Position numbers and translations under genes: made by a program
Part shown: piece after piece, positions 1-7,525 of the stretch
How positions within the stretch are numbered: position 1 is the stretch's first letter
Layout of the letters: every line of letters starts with the position of its first letter
Origin: a virus
Reading direction: 5' to 3' (one strand)
Length of the DNA stretch: 48,376 nucleotides
Virus record (IMG/VR): IMGVR_UViG_3300017917_003681
Span: 1-48,376 of that record
The notes under the pieces: model-generated
Seen by the model: the letters and a program-made list of their open reading frames with translations, nothing else
The model's database searches: none
Told to the model about the DNA's origin: nothing

Positions 1-546
1 CCCATAATCTGCAAAGTCTTTATACATCTGCTCTACAAGGGATGTCGTCGGAACGACTATCAGAGTATTTTGTCCTTTCTCAACGTAATATCTCACAATT
101 GAGTATATCATCAAAGACTTTCCTGATGCAGTTGGAGATATCAATAACTTTCGATTATGTCTTAAAGCGTCGTATACTCCCTCAACTTGGTAATCGCGTG
201 GGGCGTGTCTACTGATTGATGTCATATAATCTTTGACTCCCTCTTTGGAAATTCCTTCATTTACTTCAAAGGGGAGTCCATAAAATTTATTGTCGGAAAA
301 TTCATAAGTATATTCATGATTTTCACAAAACCTTATGACCTTATCTAATAACCCAACATATATCTCTCCGTTTTGGGTATTAAATAAGCGAATTTTTCCA
401 TCCCAATATTTGCTTCTAAATTGAGGCATAAATTTTGCCCCAGGTACATCAAAGGTAAATTGATCAGCGAGTTCGTAATATACGTGTGGTTCTGCTTTTA
501 CCTGAAGATATACCTCATTCTTTTTAGATATAACCAAATGTGACAT
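1..546 (-). CDS. uvsW: UvsW-like DNA/RNA helicase, 3' part cut by window edge
   Basis: N-terminal 182 codons of a superfamily 2 helicase; the frame stays open to base 1, so the helicase core continues outside. The protein begins MSHLVISKKNEVYLQVK and carries a Walker A motif ISPTASGKS at about residues 136-144 (G142, K143, S144), followed by the motif Ia-like LIVVPTTSLVEQM. In T4, UvsW unwinds R-loops and regresses or branch-migrates forks, shutting off origin-primed replication late in infection. That the gene lies next to uvsY supports the name. The ATG at 546 is the first in-frame start. A hairpin terminator at 581-604 separates it from uvsY, and a late-promoter-like AATAAATA lies just upstream, so it is probably transcribed separately. 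Confidence 0.9.
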   Translation of the reverse strand, partial: MSHLVISKKNEVYLQVKAEPHVYYELADQFTFDVPGAKFMPQFRSKYWDGKIRLFNTQNGEIYVGLLDKVIRFCENHEYTYEFSDNKFYGLPFEVNEGISKEGVKDYMTSISRHAPRDYQVEGVYDALRHNRKLLISPTASGKSLMIYSIVRYYVEKGQNTLIVVPTTSLVEQMYKDFADYG

Positions 547-567
547 ACGTTCATATCAATACAAAAA

Positions 568-575
568 TATTTATT
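568..575 (-). promoter_or_regulatory. Candidate late promoter of uvsW (AATAAATA)
   Basis: On the minus strand AATAAATA differs by one base from the T4-type late octamer TATAAATA. It lies about 22 nt upstream of the uvsW ATG and just downstream of the uvsY terminator, where a new promoter is needed. The leader would be short. The match is inexact in AT-rich DNA. Confidence 0.4.
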
Positions 576-580
576 GACAT

Positions 581-604
581 AAAAAAGGGGCATTTCTGCC
601 CCCC
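581..604 (-). terminator. Rho-independent terminator after uvsY
   Basis: Minus-strand reading: GGGGCA, loop GAAA, TGCCCC, then TTTTTT. The 6-bp GC-rich stem with a GNRA tetraloop and a run of six T is a textbook intrinsic terminator. It starts just after the uvsY stop at 607 and ends the capsid transcript before uvsW. Confidence 0.88.
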
Positions 605-606
605 TT

Positions 607-1038
607 TTAATTGAATCCTGCTTGAAATTTATTCCACTCTATGGCGTTTTTAATTTGATAAGTTCTGTTTGAAATGGTTTTTATAATCTCTTCCAGGAAC
701 TTTAACATTATATCATAATATCTAATTTTTAGATCAATTTTGTTCAATTTATCATCTGCATCCATATATCTTTGTATTGCATCCTTTTCTCTTACCTTAT
801 AAGGAAATGGTTCTTCCACATAAACTTCTTGTGGAGCTTTTCCAGTATAGTAATTGTAACGATCAAGTTTAACTTTATTATATGTTTCTCTTGCCTTTTC
901 GCGCAACAAAGTAATAGTATTATAAAGTGTATAATACTTAGAATGAAGTTGAGGAATTTTTAAAGATTCATCATGTAAATTATCAGCATCAATGACAGAA
1001 TCTTTCTGCCACATCTCCTGAATTTGATCAAGGTTCAT
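607..1038 (-). CDS. uvsY: UvsY recombination mediator
   Basis: 143 aa; T4 UvsY is 137 aa. The family loads the UvsX recombinase onto gp32-coated single-stranded DNA during recombination and recombination-dependent replication. The opening MNLDQIQEMWQKDSVID, the central KLDRYNYYTGKAP and the C-terminal EWNKFQAGFN follow the T4 pattern (LDYYSG near the middle, FEAG at the end). It is charged and helical, as expected of the hexameric mediator. The ATG overlaps the gene 3 stop by 4 nt (ATGA), so the two are probably translationally coupled. A terminator follows. Its position gp23-gp3-uvsY-uvsW is the usual cyanophage order. Confidence 0.92.
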   Translation of the reverse strand: MNLDQIQEMWQKDSVIDADNLHDESLKIPQLHSKYYTLYNTITLLREKARETYNKVKLDRYNYYTGKAPQEVYVEEPFPYKVREKDAIQRYMDADDKLNKIDLKIRYYDIMLKFLEEIIKTISNRTYQIKNAIEWNKFQAGFN

Positions 1039-1577
1039 AAAGCTTTTCCGTTTGGACCTAGGATATCATATACAGTATACTTGAAAGTGACCTCTGCTGT
1101 AAAGTAGTTTGTGTCCGCAAGAGTTGAATCGAATTCCAGTGAAGAAAGTACAATCGGAAACAAATCTTTAAATTTAACTACAGCAACTGCTTGTTGATTG
1201 CTATTTAAAATGTGTAAGGAACCGTCACTAAACTGTAATTTTAAATCTCTTTGCCCATCTTGTGTGGTTAATGTTTTAAACTGTTCTGTGGTTTCTGGAT
1301 AACCCAGCCCAGTAATCCAATTATGAATTACCATATAATTGGTTAAGTTTTCATCTACTAAAAATTTAAGAGAAAAATCCCCATACTCAATTTTATCTCC
1401 AGGTACAGGAATATCTTTTAGATATGATGGTTGTATGGCATTACCCAGATTGATTTCTGGTATTCTAGCAGCATTACAAAAAAATGCCGCTTTTGGTTCT
1501 TTTGCTAAAGTAAATCTGAATCCTACTGGTGATAGGAAATTTCTATTTGTAATCTGATTAGCAAATGCACTTGCCAT
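1035..1577 (-). CDS. gp3: Tail completion / sheath-stabiliser protein gp3 (tube-like fold)
   Basis: 180 aa, close to the 176 aa of T4 gp3. Phrases such as NRNFLSPVGFRFTLAKEP and EYGDFSLKFLVDENLTNY, and the ending VTFKYTVYDIL, suggest the beta-rich tail-tube family that includes gp19, gp54 and gp3. In T4, gp3 caps the end of the tail tube where the head joins. I assign gp3 rather than a second tube protein from its place between gp23 and uvsY. The intergenic stretch upstream holds the gp23 terminator and a weak late-like box (TCTAAATA at about 1588-1595). No clear Shine-Dalgarno is seen. The family is moderately sure; the exact gene name is partly inferred from synteny. Confidence 0.65.
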   Translation of the reverse strand: MASAFANQITNRNFLSPVGFRFTLAKEPKAAFFCNAARIPEINLGNAIQPSYLKDIPVPGDKIEYGDFSLKFLVDENLTNYMVIHNWITGLGYPETTEQFKTLTTQDGQRDLKLQFSDGSLHILNSNQQAVAVVKFKDLFPIVLSSLEFDSTLADTNYFTAEVTFKYTVYDILGPNGKAL

Positions 1578-1598
1578 GATTTTTATTTGTATTTAGAT

Positions 1599-1623
1599 AA
1601 AAAAAGAGGGTCCAGAGGACCCT
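1599..1623 (-). terminator. Rho-independent terminator after the major capsid gene
   Basis: Minus-strand reading: AGGGTCC, loop TCT, GGACCCT, then C and seven T. It is a perfect 7-bp stem with a 3-nt loop and a T tract, 25 nt after the gp23 stop. It should define the 3' end of the abundant capsid mRNA. Confidence 0.88.
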
Positions 1624-1647
1624 TCAATTAAACCTTGTGAAAATGGA

Positions 1648-3045
1648 TCACATGAGGTTGTCAACACGTACTCTTCTGTAGTAACGGTTGCTGTTGGTGT
1701 ACAGACGACCCAGACCTTGGGTAGTACCTTCCGCAAATGGGTTAGCAACAAGACCATAGCGGGTCTTAAAGCCGATTTTTGGCTGGAAGGTGTTCTCACC
1801 AACGGCACGTACCATTTGGAGAGGGATATATGGGCAGTAGAAGAGTCCTGCGTCATATGGGGAAGTACCCTTGTATCCAACAACGTAGTACTGGTTAGCA
1901 GATACGTTTGCCGAATATGGATCGATGTATACGCGATACTTACCTTGGAGAATACCTGCGAAGGTATTACCAGTATCGTCAACTTGAAGATTTGCGTTGA
2001 GCGCAGGGGTGTAATCAAGAACACCTGCCATGGTGAGTGCCGAAGCAACGTCAGCAGAGCAGAGGATCATGTTACCCTTCCCTCTACGAGTTCTCTGGGC
2101 GATAGCGTTTGCATCACGCTCGATCTGGAAGATCAGACCCTTGAACTTCTCAACTGACCAACGACCGTTGGAGTCAACGTCGAGGTCGAAAATACCTGCG
2201 GTTGCAGTGTTTACCTGAGCACCTGCTTCAGCGACCTTGTAGATGGTTCTGATAACTTCACGGTTGATGTCAGCAAGAATCTCAGTTGAGAGAATATTTG
2301 CTAACTCAGCCTCAGCATTCAGACCATGGATTGCCTTGAGGTCCTGAGCGAGTTCTAATGAGTACTCAGCTTTCAGTGCACGTGACTTAGCGGTAACGGT
2401 TACCTTTTCAATCGAGAATGACATCTCGTTGAACTGAGGGCCGCTGGAAACGCCAAGGTTTTCTGCGTCACCGGTTACCATTCCTTCGCCTACGCTGTAA
2501 GCGGTTGAGGAAGCAGTACCAACTGGGTTGAGAAGACCTGGGTTTACACCACCCTGGGCGGTTGTACCAAGACCTACAGTAGCATCAACGAAACCTGCGG
2601 TGTTATTGAACTGGTTGCTCTGACCAGAATATGCAGTATCTGCTTCGTTGAACAGTGCTTCAGTACCGCTCTGAGTACCATAGCGTGAGCGCATTGCGAA
2701 GATGAGTCCAGTAGGACCATTCATTGGTTGAACGCCAGCGAGGTCATAAGCGACCAGATTTGGCATCGAGCGACGGATCAGAGAGATCAGAACAGGGTCG
2801 AAACCTGCTACTGGACCTGCAGCTGTAGCGCCACCACCAAAACCACCGGAAGCGCCTGCAGCGTTAGCGGAAGTGGTTGGGGTTTCCATGAGGAATTCGC
2901 GCTCCTCACGGACTGCTCTTTCTTGGTTCTCCAGGAGAACAGCGGTTACCATTCTGCGATGTGAATCTCTGATTGGATCGAGACCCTCATAGTCAAGGAG
3001 TGGTGCCCACTTCTCCTGCAGGTATTCAGCATTGAATCCTTGCAT
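1648..3045 (-). CDS. gp23: Major capsid protein gp23
   Basis: 465 aa; T4 gp23 is 521 aa. It forms the hexamers of the prolate head. The N-terminal region (LQEKWAPLLDYEGLDPIRD...) resembles other T4-like capsid precursors, and the phrases PNLVAYDLAGVQPMNGPTG and IFAMRSRYGT are hallmarks of the family and of g23 PCR surveys. A gp21-type cleavage site, consensus (L/I)-x-E, is visible as L52-M53-E54|T55, which would remove a 54-residue propeptide. A Gly/Ala-rich linker follows (GGFGGGATAAG). The Shine-Dalgarno is GAGG, 10 nt before the ATG. Base composition is visibly more GC-rich than the flanking genes, as expected for a very highly expressed protein. Its own terminator follows. Confidence 0.98.
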   Translation of the reverse strand: MQGFNAEYLQEKWAPLLDYEGLDPIRDSHRRMVTAVLLENQERAVREEREFLMETPTTSANAAGASGGFGGGATAAGPVAGFDPVLISLIRRSMPNLVAYDLAGVQPMNGPTGLIFAMRSRYGTQSGTEALFNEADTAYSGQSNQFNNTAGFVDATVGLGTTAQGGVNPGLLNPVGTASSTAYSVGEGMVTGDAENLGVSSGPQFNEMSFSIEKVTVTAKSRALKAEYSLELAQDLKAIHGLNAEAELANILSTEILADINREVIRTIYKVAEAGAQVNTATAGIFDLDVDSNGRWSVEKFKGLIFQIERDANAIAQRTRRGKGNMILCSADVASALTMAGVLDYTPALNANLQVDDTGNTFAGILQGKYRVYIDPYSANVSANQYYVVGYKGTSPYDAGLFYCPYIPLQMVRAVGENTFQPKIGFKTRYGLVANPFAEGTTQGLGRLYTNSNRYYRRVRVDNLM

Positions 3046-3096
3046 TTGATTTTACCTCTTTTTAAAGTGTTGTGTTTGTTTGATATAATTTAAAAA

Positions 3097-4368
3097 TCAC
3101 TTTTTAGAAACTCTGCTTAGAGTCTGAAGATAACGAGCCATTGGACCGTCATTGCTGTTCGTATAGTCAACTTCTTCAGCAAGATTATCAACAGTGTTTC
3201 TTGATGGAGCACTAGTTGTTCTTGATGGGAAATAAGATTCCCTCAAAGTTACCAGTTTCTCACGATAGCTATCTTCACTATCAAACTCAACATTTTCGGC
3301 AAGAGAAGCGAGTTTATCTTTTTGCGAAAGTGCGAGACCTTCAGCAACTTCACCAAAAATTACATCGGTAACTGACTCAGCTAATCTCCTATTAAGAGCA
3401 ACATTCTTTTCGATTTGCTCGTTGAGTTTTGCTTCCATTTCATCTAGCTTATCTACCATACTCTCAAGTACATCATATCTTTCTTCAGGGATTGTTACAT
3501 AATGATCTTCAAAAAGACTCTTCATTCCGACAAGGAATGATTCAGTCATTTCGGTCTTAAGACCGGACTCGATAGCGAGTTCATTTTCTGATACCCACTC
3601 ATCGGCAACATACTCAAGATATGCATCAACTCTTTCGACGAGTTCGCTTCTAATTTCTACAAGCTCTTCTACGAGTTTTTCTTCGTATGCAATTTGAAGT
3701 TGTTCTTTGATCTCAGAAACTTTTGATCTAATAGCAGCTTCAAAAATAGTACGTGCCTTTTCTTGGAACTCTTCGGAGAGTTCTTCACCAGCGAGGAGAG
3801 CATTGACATCTTCTTCGATGTCAAACTCTTCTTCTACTTCTTCAGATTCAGTTTCTTCTTCAGATTCTGCTTCTGCTTCCTCTTCAGATTCTACTTCTTC
3901 TTTAACTTTTTTCTTTTTACCACTTTCTTCCTCTTCTTCCTCTTCTTCTTCACCCTCTTCCTCCTCTTCCTCTTCTTCTTTCTTTTCTAGAATACGAAGA
4001 GCTTCTTCCATCTTTTTACGAAGAGAAGATTTTTTCTTGCCGCCTTCGGCTTCTTCTTCCTCTTCTTCTTCCTCTTCTTCTTCCTCTTCCTTAGCTTCCT
4101 TTACTTTCATTTGATGCATGGGCTCTGCAGATTTTGCACCTTTGTTAACAACATCTTTTACCTGTTTAATTCCGGAACCAGGAACGCTAAGTTTTGCTGG
4201 ACCTTCTGGGTCATTTGTATAATTTTCTGGGGTAGGACCGCCGAGATCTTCCCATGCACCAGTTTGTCCTGGAGCGATTCCAGTCTTTAACTTGTGCATT
4301 GGTTCTGCAGATGCGGCTCCTTTGGTTACTACGTTTTCCATTTCTTGTAAATTTTTACCAACGGACAT
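3097..4368 (-). CDS. gp22: Prohead core scaffold protein gp22, enlarged by acidic insert
   Basis: 423 aa against 269 aa in T4. gp22 is the main scaffold of the prohead and is degraded by gp21 during maturation. The C-terminal half (about 186-423) is charged and helical and ends with MARYLQTLSRVSKK, a typical gp22 tail. The N-terminal half differs: a 16-residue motif occurs twice, NVVTKGAASAEPMHKL (about 12-27) and DVVNKGAKSAEPMHQM (about 73-88), followed by glutamate runs at about 94-106, 132-139 and 141-149, broken by short Lys-rich segments. The glutamate runs are encoded by a GAA/GAG tandem repeat. It lies between gp21 and gp23, as in T4, and an exact late promoter octamer lies 30 nt upstream. 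Confidence 0.9.
   Translation of the reverse strand: MSVGKNLQEMENVVTKGAASAEPMHKLKTGIAPGQTGAWEDLGGPTPENYTNDPEGPAKLSVPGSGIKQVKDVVNKGAKSAEPMHQMKVKEAKEEEEEEEEEEEEEAEGGKKKSSLRKKMEEALRILEKKEEEEEEEEGEEEEEEEEESGKKKKVKEEVESEEEAEAESEEETESEEVEEEFDIEEDVNALLAGEELSEEFQEKARTIFEAAIRSKVSEIKEQLQIAYEEKLVEELVEIRSELVERVDAYLEYVADEWVSENELAIESGLKTEMTESFLVGMKSLFEDHYVTIPEERYDVLESMVDKLDEMEAKLNEQIEKNVALNRRLAESVTDVIFGEVAEGLALSQKDKLASLAENVEFDSEDSYREKLVTLRESYFPSRTTSAPSRNTVDNLAEEVDYTNSNDGPMARYLQTLSRVSKK
4047..4089 (-). repeat. GAA/GAG microsatellite inside gene 22
   Basis: A 12-nt unit read on the minus strand as three GAA codons and one GAG is repeated about three times and encodes a run of 13 Glu. A second, less regular tract of the same codons lies at about 3920-3985. 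Such tracts are prone to slippage, so length variation between relatives is expected. Confidence 0.75.
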
Positions 4369-4397
4369 TTTTAGATTCTTTGTATATAATCTATATT

Positions 4398-4405
4398 TAT
4401 TTATA
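4398..4405 (-). promoter_or_regulatory. Late promoter of gene 22 (TATAAATA)
   Basis: Exact minus-strand match to the T4 late promoter octamer recognised by the gp55 sigma factor with gp33 and the gp45 clamp. It lies in the intergenic space 29 nt before the gene 22 ATG. Confidence 0.75.
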
Positions 4406-4407
4406 AA

Positions 4408-5058
4408 TTAAAGATTTGAAATGAATTCATTGAATAAATTCAATTTATGCTCTTCAAGTGTTTTTTGATCAACAAGGGTATTAATTCTACCTTTTGTTTG
4501 TTCAGCAAGTTTTTCGCGGAGAATACCACCTTCCCAAACCCATTCTTTACCTTCCATAATTCCCTGAACAAAAGCATCAGGAGCAGAAGGATCGGCAACG
4601 ATATCAGCAGCAGTTGCTAACATAAAATCTTCACCGACAATTTTATGACCTTCATTGGTCATTTTAAGTGATCCAACACCACGAGAAGAAACACCAAGAG
4701 TTACTCCTTCACTGATTAATGATTTTGCAATTTTACCCATTGGAGTTTCGAGTAATTTTGCTTTACCAATAAAATTATTTCCTTCACGAGTAAGAGAAAC
4801 AATTTGATGGGAAACTCTATCTAAATTTACTGTTGGACCATCTGGATGTCCAAGTTCTCCAAGAGCACGTCCTTTTTTAATGAAATTTTCATTATATCTT
4901 TGAACTTCACGAGAAAGAACGTTTACAGGATACATTCTTCCGTTACGATTACAGATATCACCTTGAAGGAAAACTCCTTCAATATACATTTTTTTCTCAG
5001 GACCTTTGCCTTCGACAATAAATTTAACTTTTTGTACTTCTTCTGTGATTAGTTTCAT
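4408..5058 (-). CDS. gp21: Prohead core protease gp21
   Basis: 216 aa; T4 gp21 is 212 aa. It is the serine protease that digests the scaffold and trims gp23 at (L/I)-x-E sites before DNA packaging. Conserved landmarks: GDICNRNGRMYP near residue 33, the catalytic-histidine segment GELGHPDGP (H71), the nucleophile segment GVSSRGVGS (S124/S125) and DFMLATAADIVADPSAPDA near 144-162, which matches the herpesvirus-assemblin-like fold. The ATG overlaps the stop of the 174-aa upstream gene by one base (TAATG), indicating coupling. It lies directly before the scaffold and capsid genes it acts on. Confidence 0.96.
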   Translation of the reverse strand: MKLITEEVQKVKFIVEGKGPEKKMYIEGVFLQGDICNRNGRMYPVNVLSREVQRYNENFIKKGRALGELGHPDGPTVNLDRVSHQIVSLTREGNNFIGKAKLLETPMGKIAKSLISEGVTLGVSSRGVGSLKMTNEGHKIVGEDFMLATAADIVADPSAPDAFVQGIMEGKEWVWEGGILREKLAEQTKGRINTLVDQKTLEEHKLNLFNEFISNL

Positions 5059-5582
5059 TAGATTGTACCTGCGATTTGTACTTCAGAAACACTTACATCT
5101 GCTGAACCATTTTGACCTAGTGCAGAAACTCTGATTGTTCTTGCAACTGTCGCTGTAGTAAGAGCAATTCCAGTAAAAGAACTACTATTAAAATTAATAG
5201 TAATTGAAGAATCAGTGGTTGCAATTACTTGACTATGTACACTGTTGATTCCTACTGGATAAGCATTTTCAATAGCTACATAATCATTTGTAGTAAATGG
5301 ATTGCCGTTATTTTCACCAAAACTAATAAAAGTAGTAGTTCCGGTAACAATTCCAGCAATTACTTGTCTTGCAACTCTTTCTTTAAATACCTGAGCAGTT
5401 TGTGCGGGAACATGAAAAGAACTTGAAGTTGCAGATGGAGAATTTCCAATATCAACGTATGCTGCAGTTGCAGCAACAGAAACTCGAATATATCCACTTC
5501 TTAGTGCAATTCCAGTTGTAGCAACTGAAACTGATGAAGTTGGACTTAATTTAGGAAACGTTTGAACAACTCTTAATGACAT
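5058..5582 (-). CDS. Unknown head-region protein, beta-rich, Ser/Thr/Val-rich
   Basis: 174 aa; no family recognised with certainty. The sequence is rich in Ser, Thr, Val and Ala, with alternating hydrophobic and polar residues and few charges, suggesting beta-sandwich structure (RVSVAATAAYVDIGN, FTTNDYVAIEN, GSADVSVSEVQIAGTI). There is no signal peptide or membrane segment. It lies between the 51-aa core candidate and the protease, where T4 encodes small core proteins gp67 and gp68; it resembles neither. The Shine-Dalgarno AAGGA precedes the ATG at 5582. A minor capsid or decoration protein is a reasonable guess from place and composition only. Confidence 0.8.
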   Translation of the reverse strand: MSLRVVQTFPKLSPTSSVSVATTGIALRSGYIRVSVAATAAYVDIGNSPSATSSSFHVPAQTAQVFKERVARQVIAGIVTGTTTFISFGENNGNPFTTNDYVAIENAYPVGINSVHSQVIATTDSSITINFNSSSFTGIALTTATVARTIRVSALGQNGSADVSVSEVQIAGTI

Positions 5583-5599
5583 TATTTTTATCCTTGATA

Positions 5600-5755
5600 C
5601 TATTCTTCGGTTTCGTTATCAAACATTGTTGATGCAACATATGGCCTAATTTCATTTATTTTTTCAGCCGCTTTTGCATAAAGAACATCTTTAATTGCAT
5701 CAGTAACTTCAGAGGGAGATGCATTAGTTGCAATCAAATCGATAAGATCTTCCAT
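5600..5755 (-). CDS. Small probable prohead core protein (gp67-like position)
   Basis: 51 aa, beginning MEDLIDLIATNASPSEVTD and ending MFDNETEE, with an amphipathic helical pattern and net negative charge. Small proteins of this kind (S-x-x-D-A-I-K, then K-A-A-E-K-I) sit after the portal gene in many T4-like phages and are annotated as prohead core components, corresponding in place to T4 gp67 (80 aa). The name is inferred. An exact TATAAATA late promoter lies 26 nt before the ATG, inside the end of the portal gene, so this gene starts the 51-aa/174-aa/gp21 transcript. Confidence 0.75.
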   Translation of the reverse strand: MEDLIDLIATNASPSEVTDAIKDVLYAKAAEKINEIRPYVASTMFDNETEE

Positions 5756-5781
5756 AAAAAATTTTAAATATGTCTATCTTT

Positions 5782-5789
5782 TATTTATA
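5782..5789 (-). promoter_or_regulatory. Late promoter ahead of the 51-aa core gene (TATAAATA)
   Basis: Exact octamer on the minus strand, overlapping the last codons of the portal gene, 26 nt upstream of the ATG at 5755. Confidence 0.7.
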
Positions 5790-7485
5790 TCTGTGCATCT
5801 TTAGAATCTTTTTCTATCTGGGCATTCATAGCAGATTGCTGTTCTAAATCTTGCTCAATAGGAACTTGTCCAATATCAGATGCTGGATTTTCTCCCATTC
5901 CTTGATCTGTGGGTTGTGGTAAAGGTTCTCCGGTAATTGGATCAATTTGGGATGGGTCGGGAATGATTCCTTTTTTAATTTCATCTTTAATTTGATCATC
6001 CAATTCAATAATTTCCGAATCAGTTTGACGAAGAACTTTTTTGCGAACATATTCTGTTGAATAATATTTACCAATATATGGTTCAATAGTTGCTAATAAT
6101 GTTAAACGATTGGTTAAAAGTTCTGATTCTTTAAGTTCTGCAAAATGATTATCATAAAGAAAATCAAACTGTATATGATCATTCATCAACGTCCAGTCTT
6201 CTGGAGTTATGATATTTTTAAGAATTAATTGTGTTTTAAGCATGTCCGCAAACATGTTAGTAAATCTTTTTCTTAATCTACCAACAAATTTTGAGAACAT
6301 TAATTCATCGCGGAGTATCTCTGAAGATCTTCCTAAATTAAATCCACTATCTGCTCCAATTCTAGATTCTGGAACATTTAATGATCTATATAATTTCTTT
6401 TGGAAATATTCAATATCAGTAAGTTCTCCGAGATTTTGTCCTCCAGGAAGAGTGGTAATTTCAGTTCCTCTACCACCCTCTCTTCGGGGGAGCCAAAAAT
6501 CTTCCATCATTGACATGTATTTACGATCATCACGAACTTCTCCGCTGTTTGCATCGTAAATGAGTTTATTTCTGTAGCGAGACATTACCTCTTTCAGGTA
6601 TTGTTCTGCTTTTACTTTAGGAAGATTTCCAACATCAATATAAAAAATACGACGTTCTGGTGCTCTTGATAATCTGTAAATAACAAGAGAATCCTCAATC
6701 ATGCGAAGTTGATTGAGTGCTTTAATTGCTTTATGTAAATATGAAAGTACAGTTCCTTTATTTCTATCTACAAGACCAGATGTGCAATAAGTTACAGAAT
6801 CTCTAGCAATTTTAATTGATTTTTGCCCACCAGCGCCAGAAATCATTCCTGTAGGATAACCAGGAGCTGGTGTATATAAAAAGTATTCTTCTATTTCTGG
6901 ATTGAAAGTTTTTTGAGTTTCATTAACTCTTCCATAATTATATAATTCTTTATTTTTATCTAACTTTTCTTGTCTGATAAATCTCATTTTCATTGGATCA
7001 ATGTATCTAAGATCCAATATTCCATCTTCTGGTTTATTAATATCAATTACTTTTAAATAATAAATTCTACCGTCTATATACCAGTTCCTAAAAATTTCAT
7101 GGGCCTTCTTATCAAAGTCCATGATTTCTTTAATATATTGAAATTCTTTTCTAATAGTATCTTTTAATTTATCACTTGCATTTAAGTTTGATAATTCAAT
7201 TTCAACTGGAGAATCATAAAGATCGCTAACGATTGCTTCATTTACAATATCTTCAATCGCTTTATCGCATTCTGGATGCAAAGCCATTTCACGATATCTT
7301 TTGATTAGGTCAAATTCTGTTCTATAAACACCTTCAATATCTAAATATTGACCATAAAATCCACTTGCAATAAAATTATCAACCCCGTCCTCATTATTAG
7401 GAGGAACGGGGGAAATAACTGATTTAGATTTTAACCTATCGTCAGAATCATCAATAGAAAAACCAAAAAGTCTTGCACCTGCCAT
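5785..7485 (-). CDS. gp20: Portal vertex protein gp20
   Basis: 566 aa; T4 gp20 is 524 aa. A dodecamer forms the DNA channel at one head vertex, nucleates prohead assembly and docks the terminase. Recognisable segments are KRYREMALHPECDKAIEDIV (about 64-83), LDLRYIDPMKMR, the sequence KAIKALNQLRMIEDSLVIYR in the clip/stem region (about 250-269), RAPERRIFYIDVGNLPK (274-290) and TTLPGGQNLGELTDIEYFQ, a stretch used in g20 diversity surveys. The C-terminal ~60 residues are Pro/Gln/Asp-rich and probably flexible. The gene follows gp19 as in T4, with a near-consensus late promoter upstream. Confidence 0.97.
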   Translation of the reverse strand: MAGARLFGFSIDDSDDRLKSKSVISPVPPNNEDGVDNFIASGFYGQYLDIEGVYRTEFDLIKRYREMALHPECDKAIEDIVNEAIVSDLYDSPVEIELSNLNASDKLKDTIRKEFQYIKEIMDFDKKAHEIFRNWYIDGRIYYLKVIDINKPEDGILDLRYIDPMKMRFIRQEKLDKNKELYNYGRVNETQKTFNPEIEEYFLYTPAPGYPTGMISGAGGQKSIKIARDSVTYCTSGLVDRNKGTVLSYLHKAIKALNQLRMIEDSLVIYRLSRAPERRIFYIDVGNLPKVKAEQYLKEVMSRYRNKLIYDANSGEVRDDRKYMSMMEDFWLPRREGGRGTEITTLPGGQNLGELTDIEYFQKKLYRSLNVPESRIGADSGFNLGRSSEILRDELMFSKFVGRLRKRFTNMFADMLKTQLILKNIITPEDWTLMNDHIQFDFLYDNHFAELKESELLTNRLTLLATIEPYIGKYYSTEYVRKKVLRQTDSEIIELDDQIKDEIKKGIIPDPSQIDPITGEPLPQPTDQGMGENPASDIGQVPIEQDLEQQSAMNAQIEKDSKDAQI

Positions 7486-7512
7486 GTTATATTATTGAAT
7501 GACTGTTTTATC

Positions 7513-7520
7513 TATTTATT
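7513..7520 (-). promoter_or_regulatory. Candidate late promoter of gene 20 (AATAAATA)
   Basis: One mismatch to TATAAATA, 27 nt before the portal ATG in the 40-nt gap after gp19. The sequence is AT-rich, so some matches are expected by chance. Confidence 0.45.
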
Positions 7521-7525
7521 AACTA

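Noticed and set aside
1593-2157. Alternative-frame ORFs over the end of gene 23 on both strands
   Set aside because: The gp23 frame is unmistakable; the others are frame shadows helped by its higher GC content.
3707-4114. Plus-strand ORF coding for poly-Ser protein
   Set aside because: It is the antisense of the GAA/GAG tract in gene 22; low complexity and no start signals.
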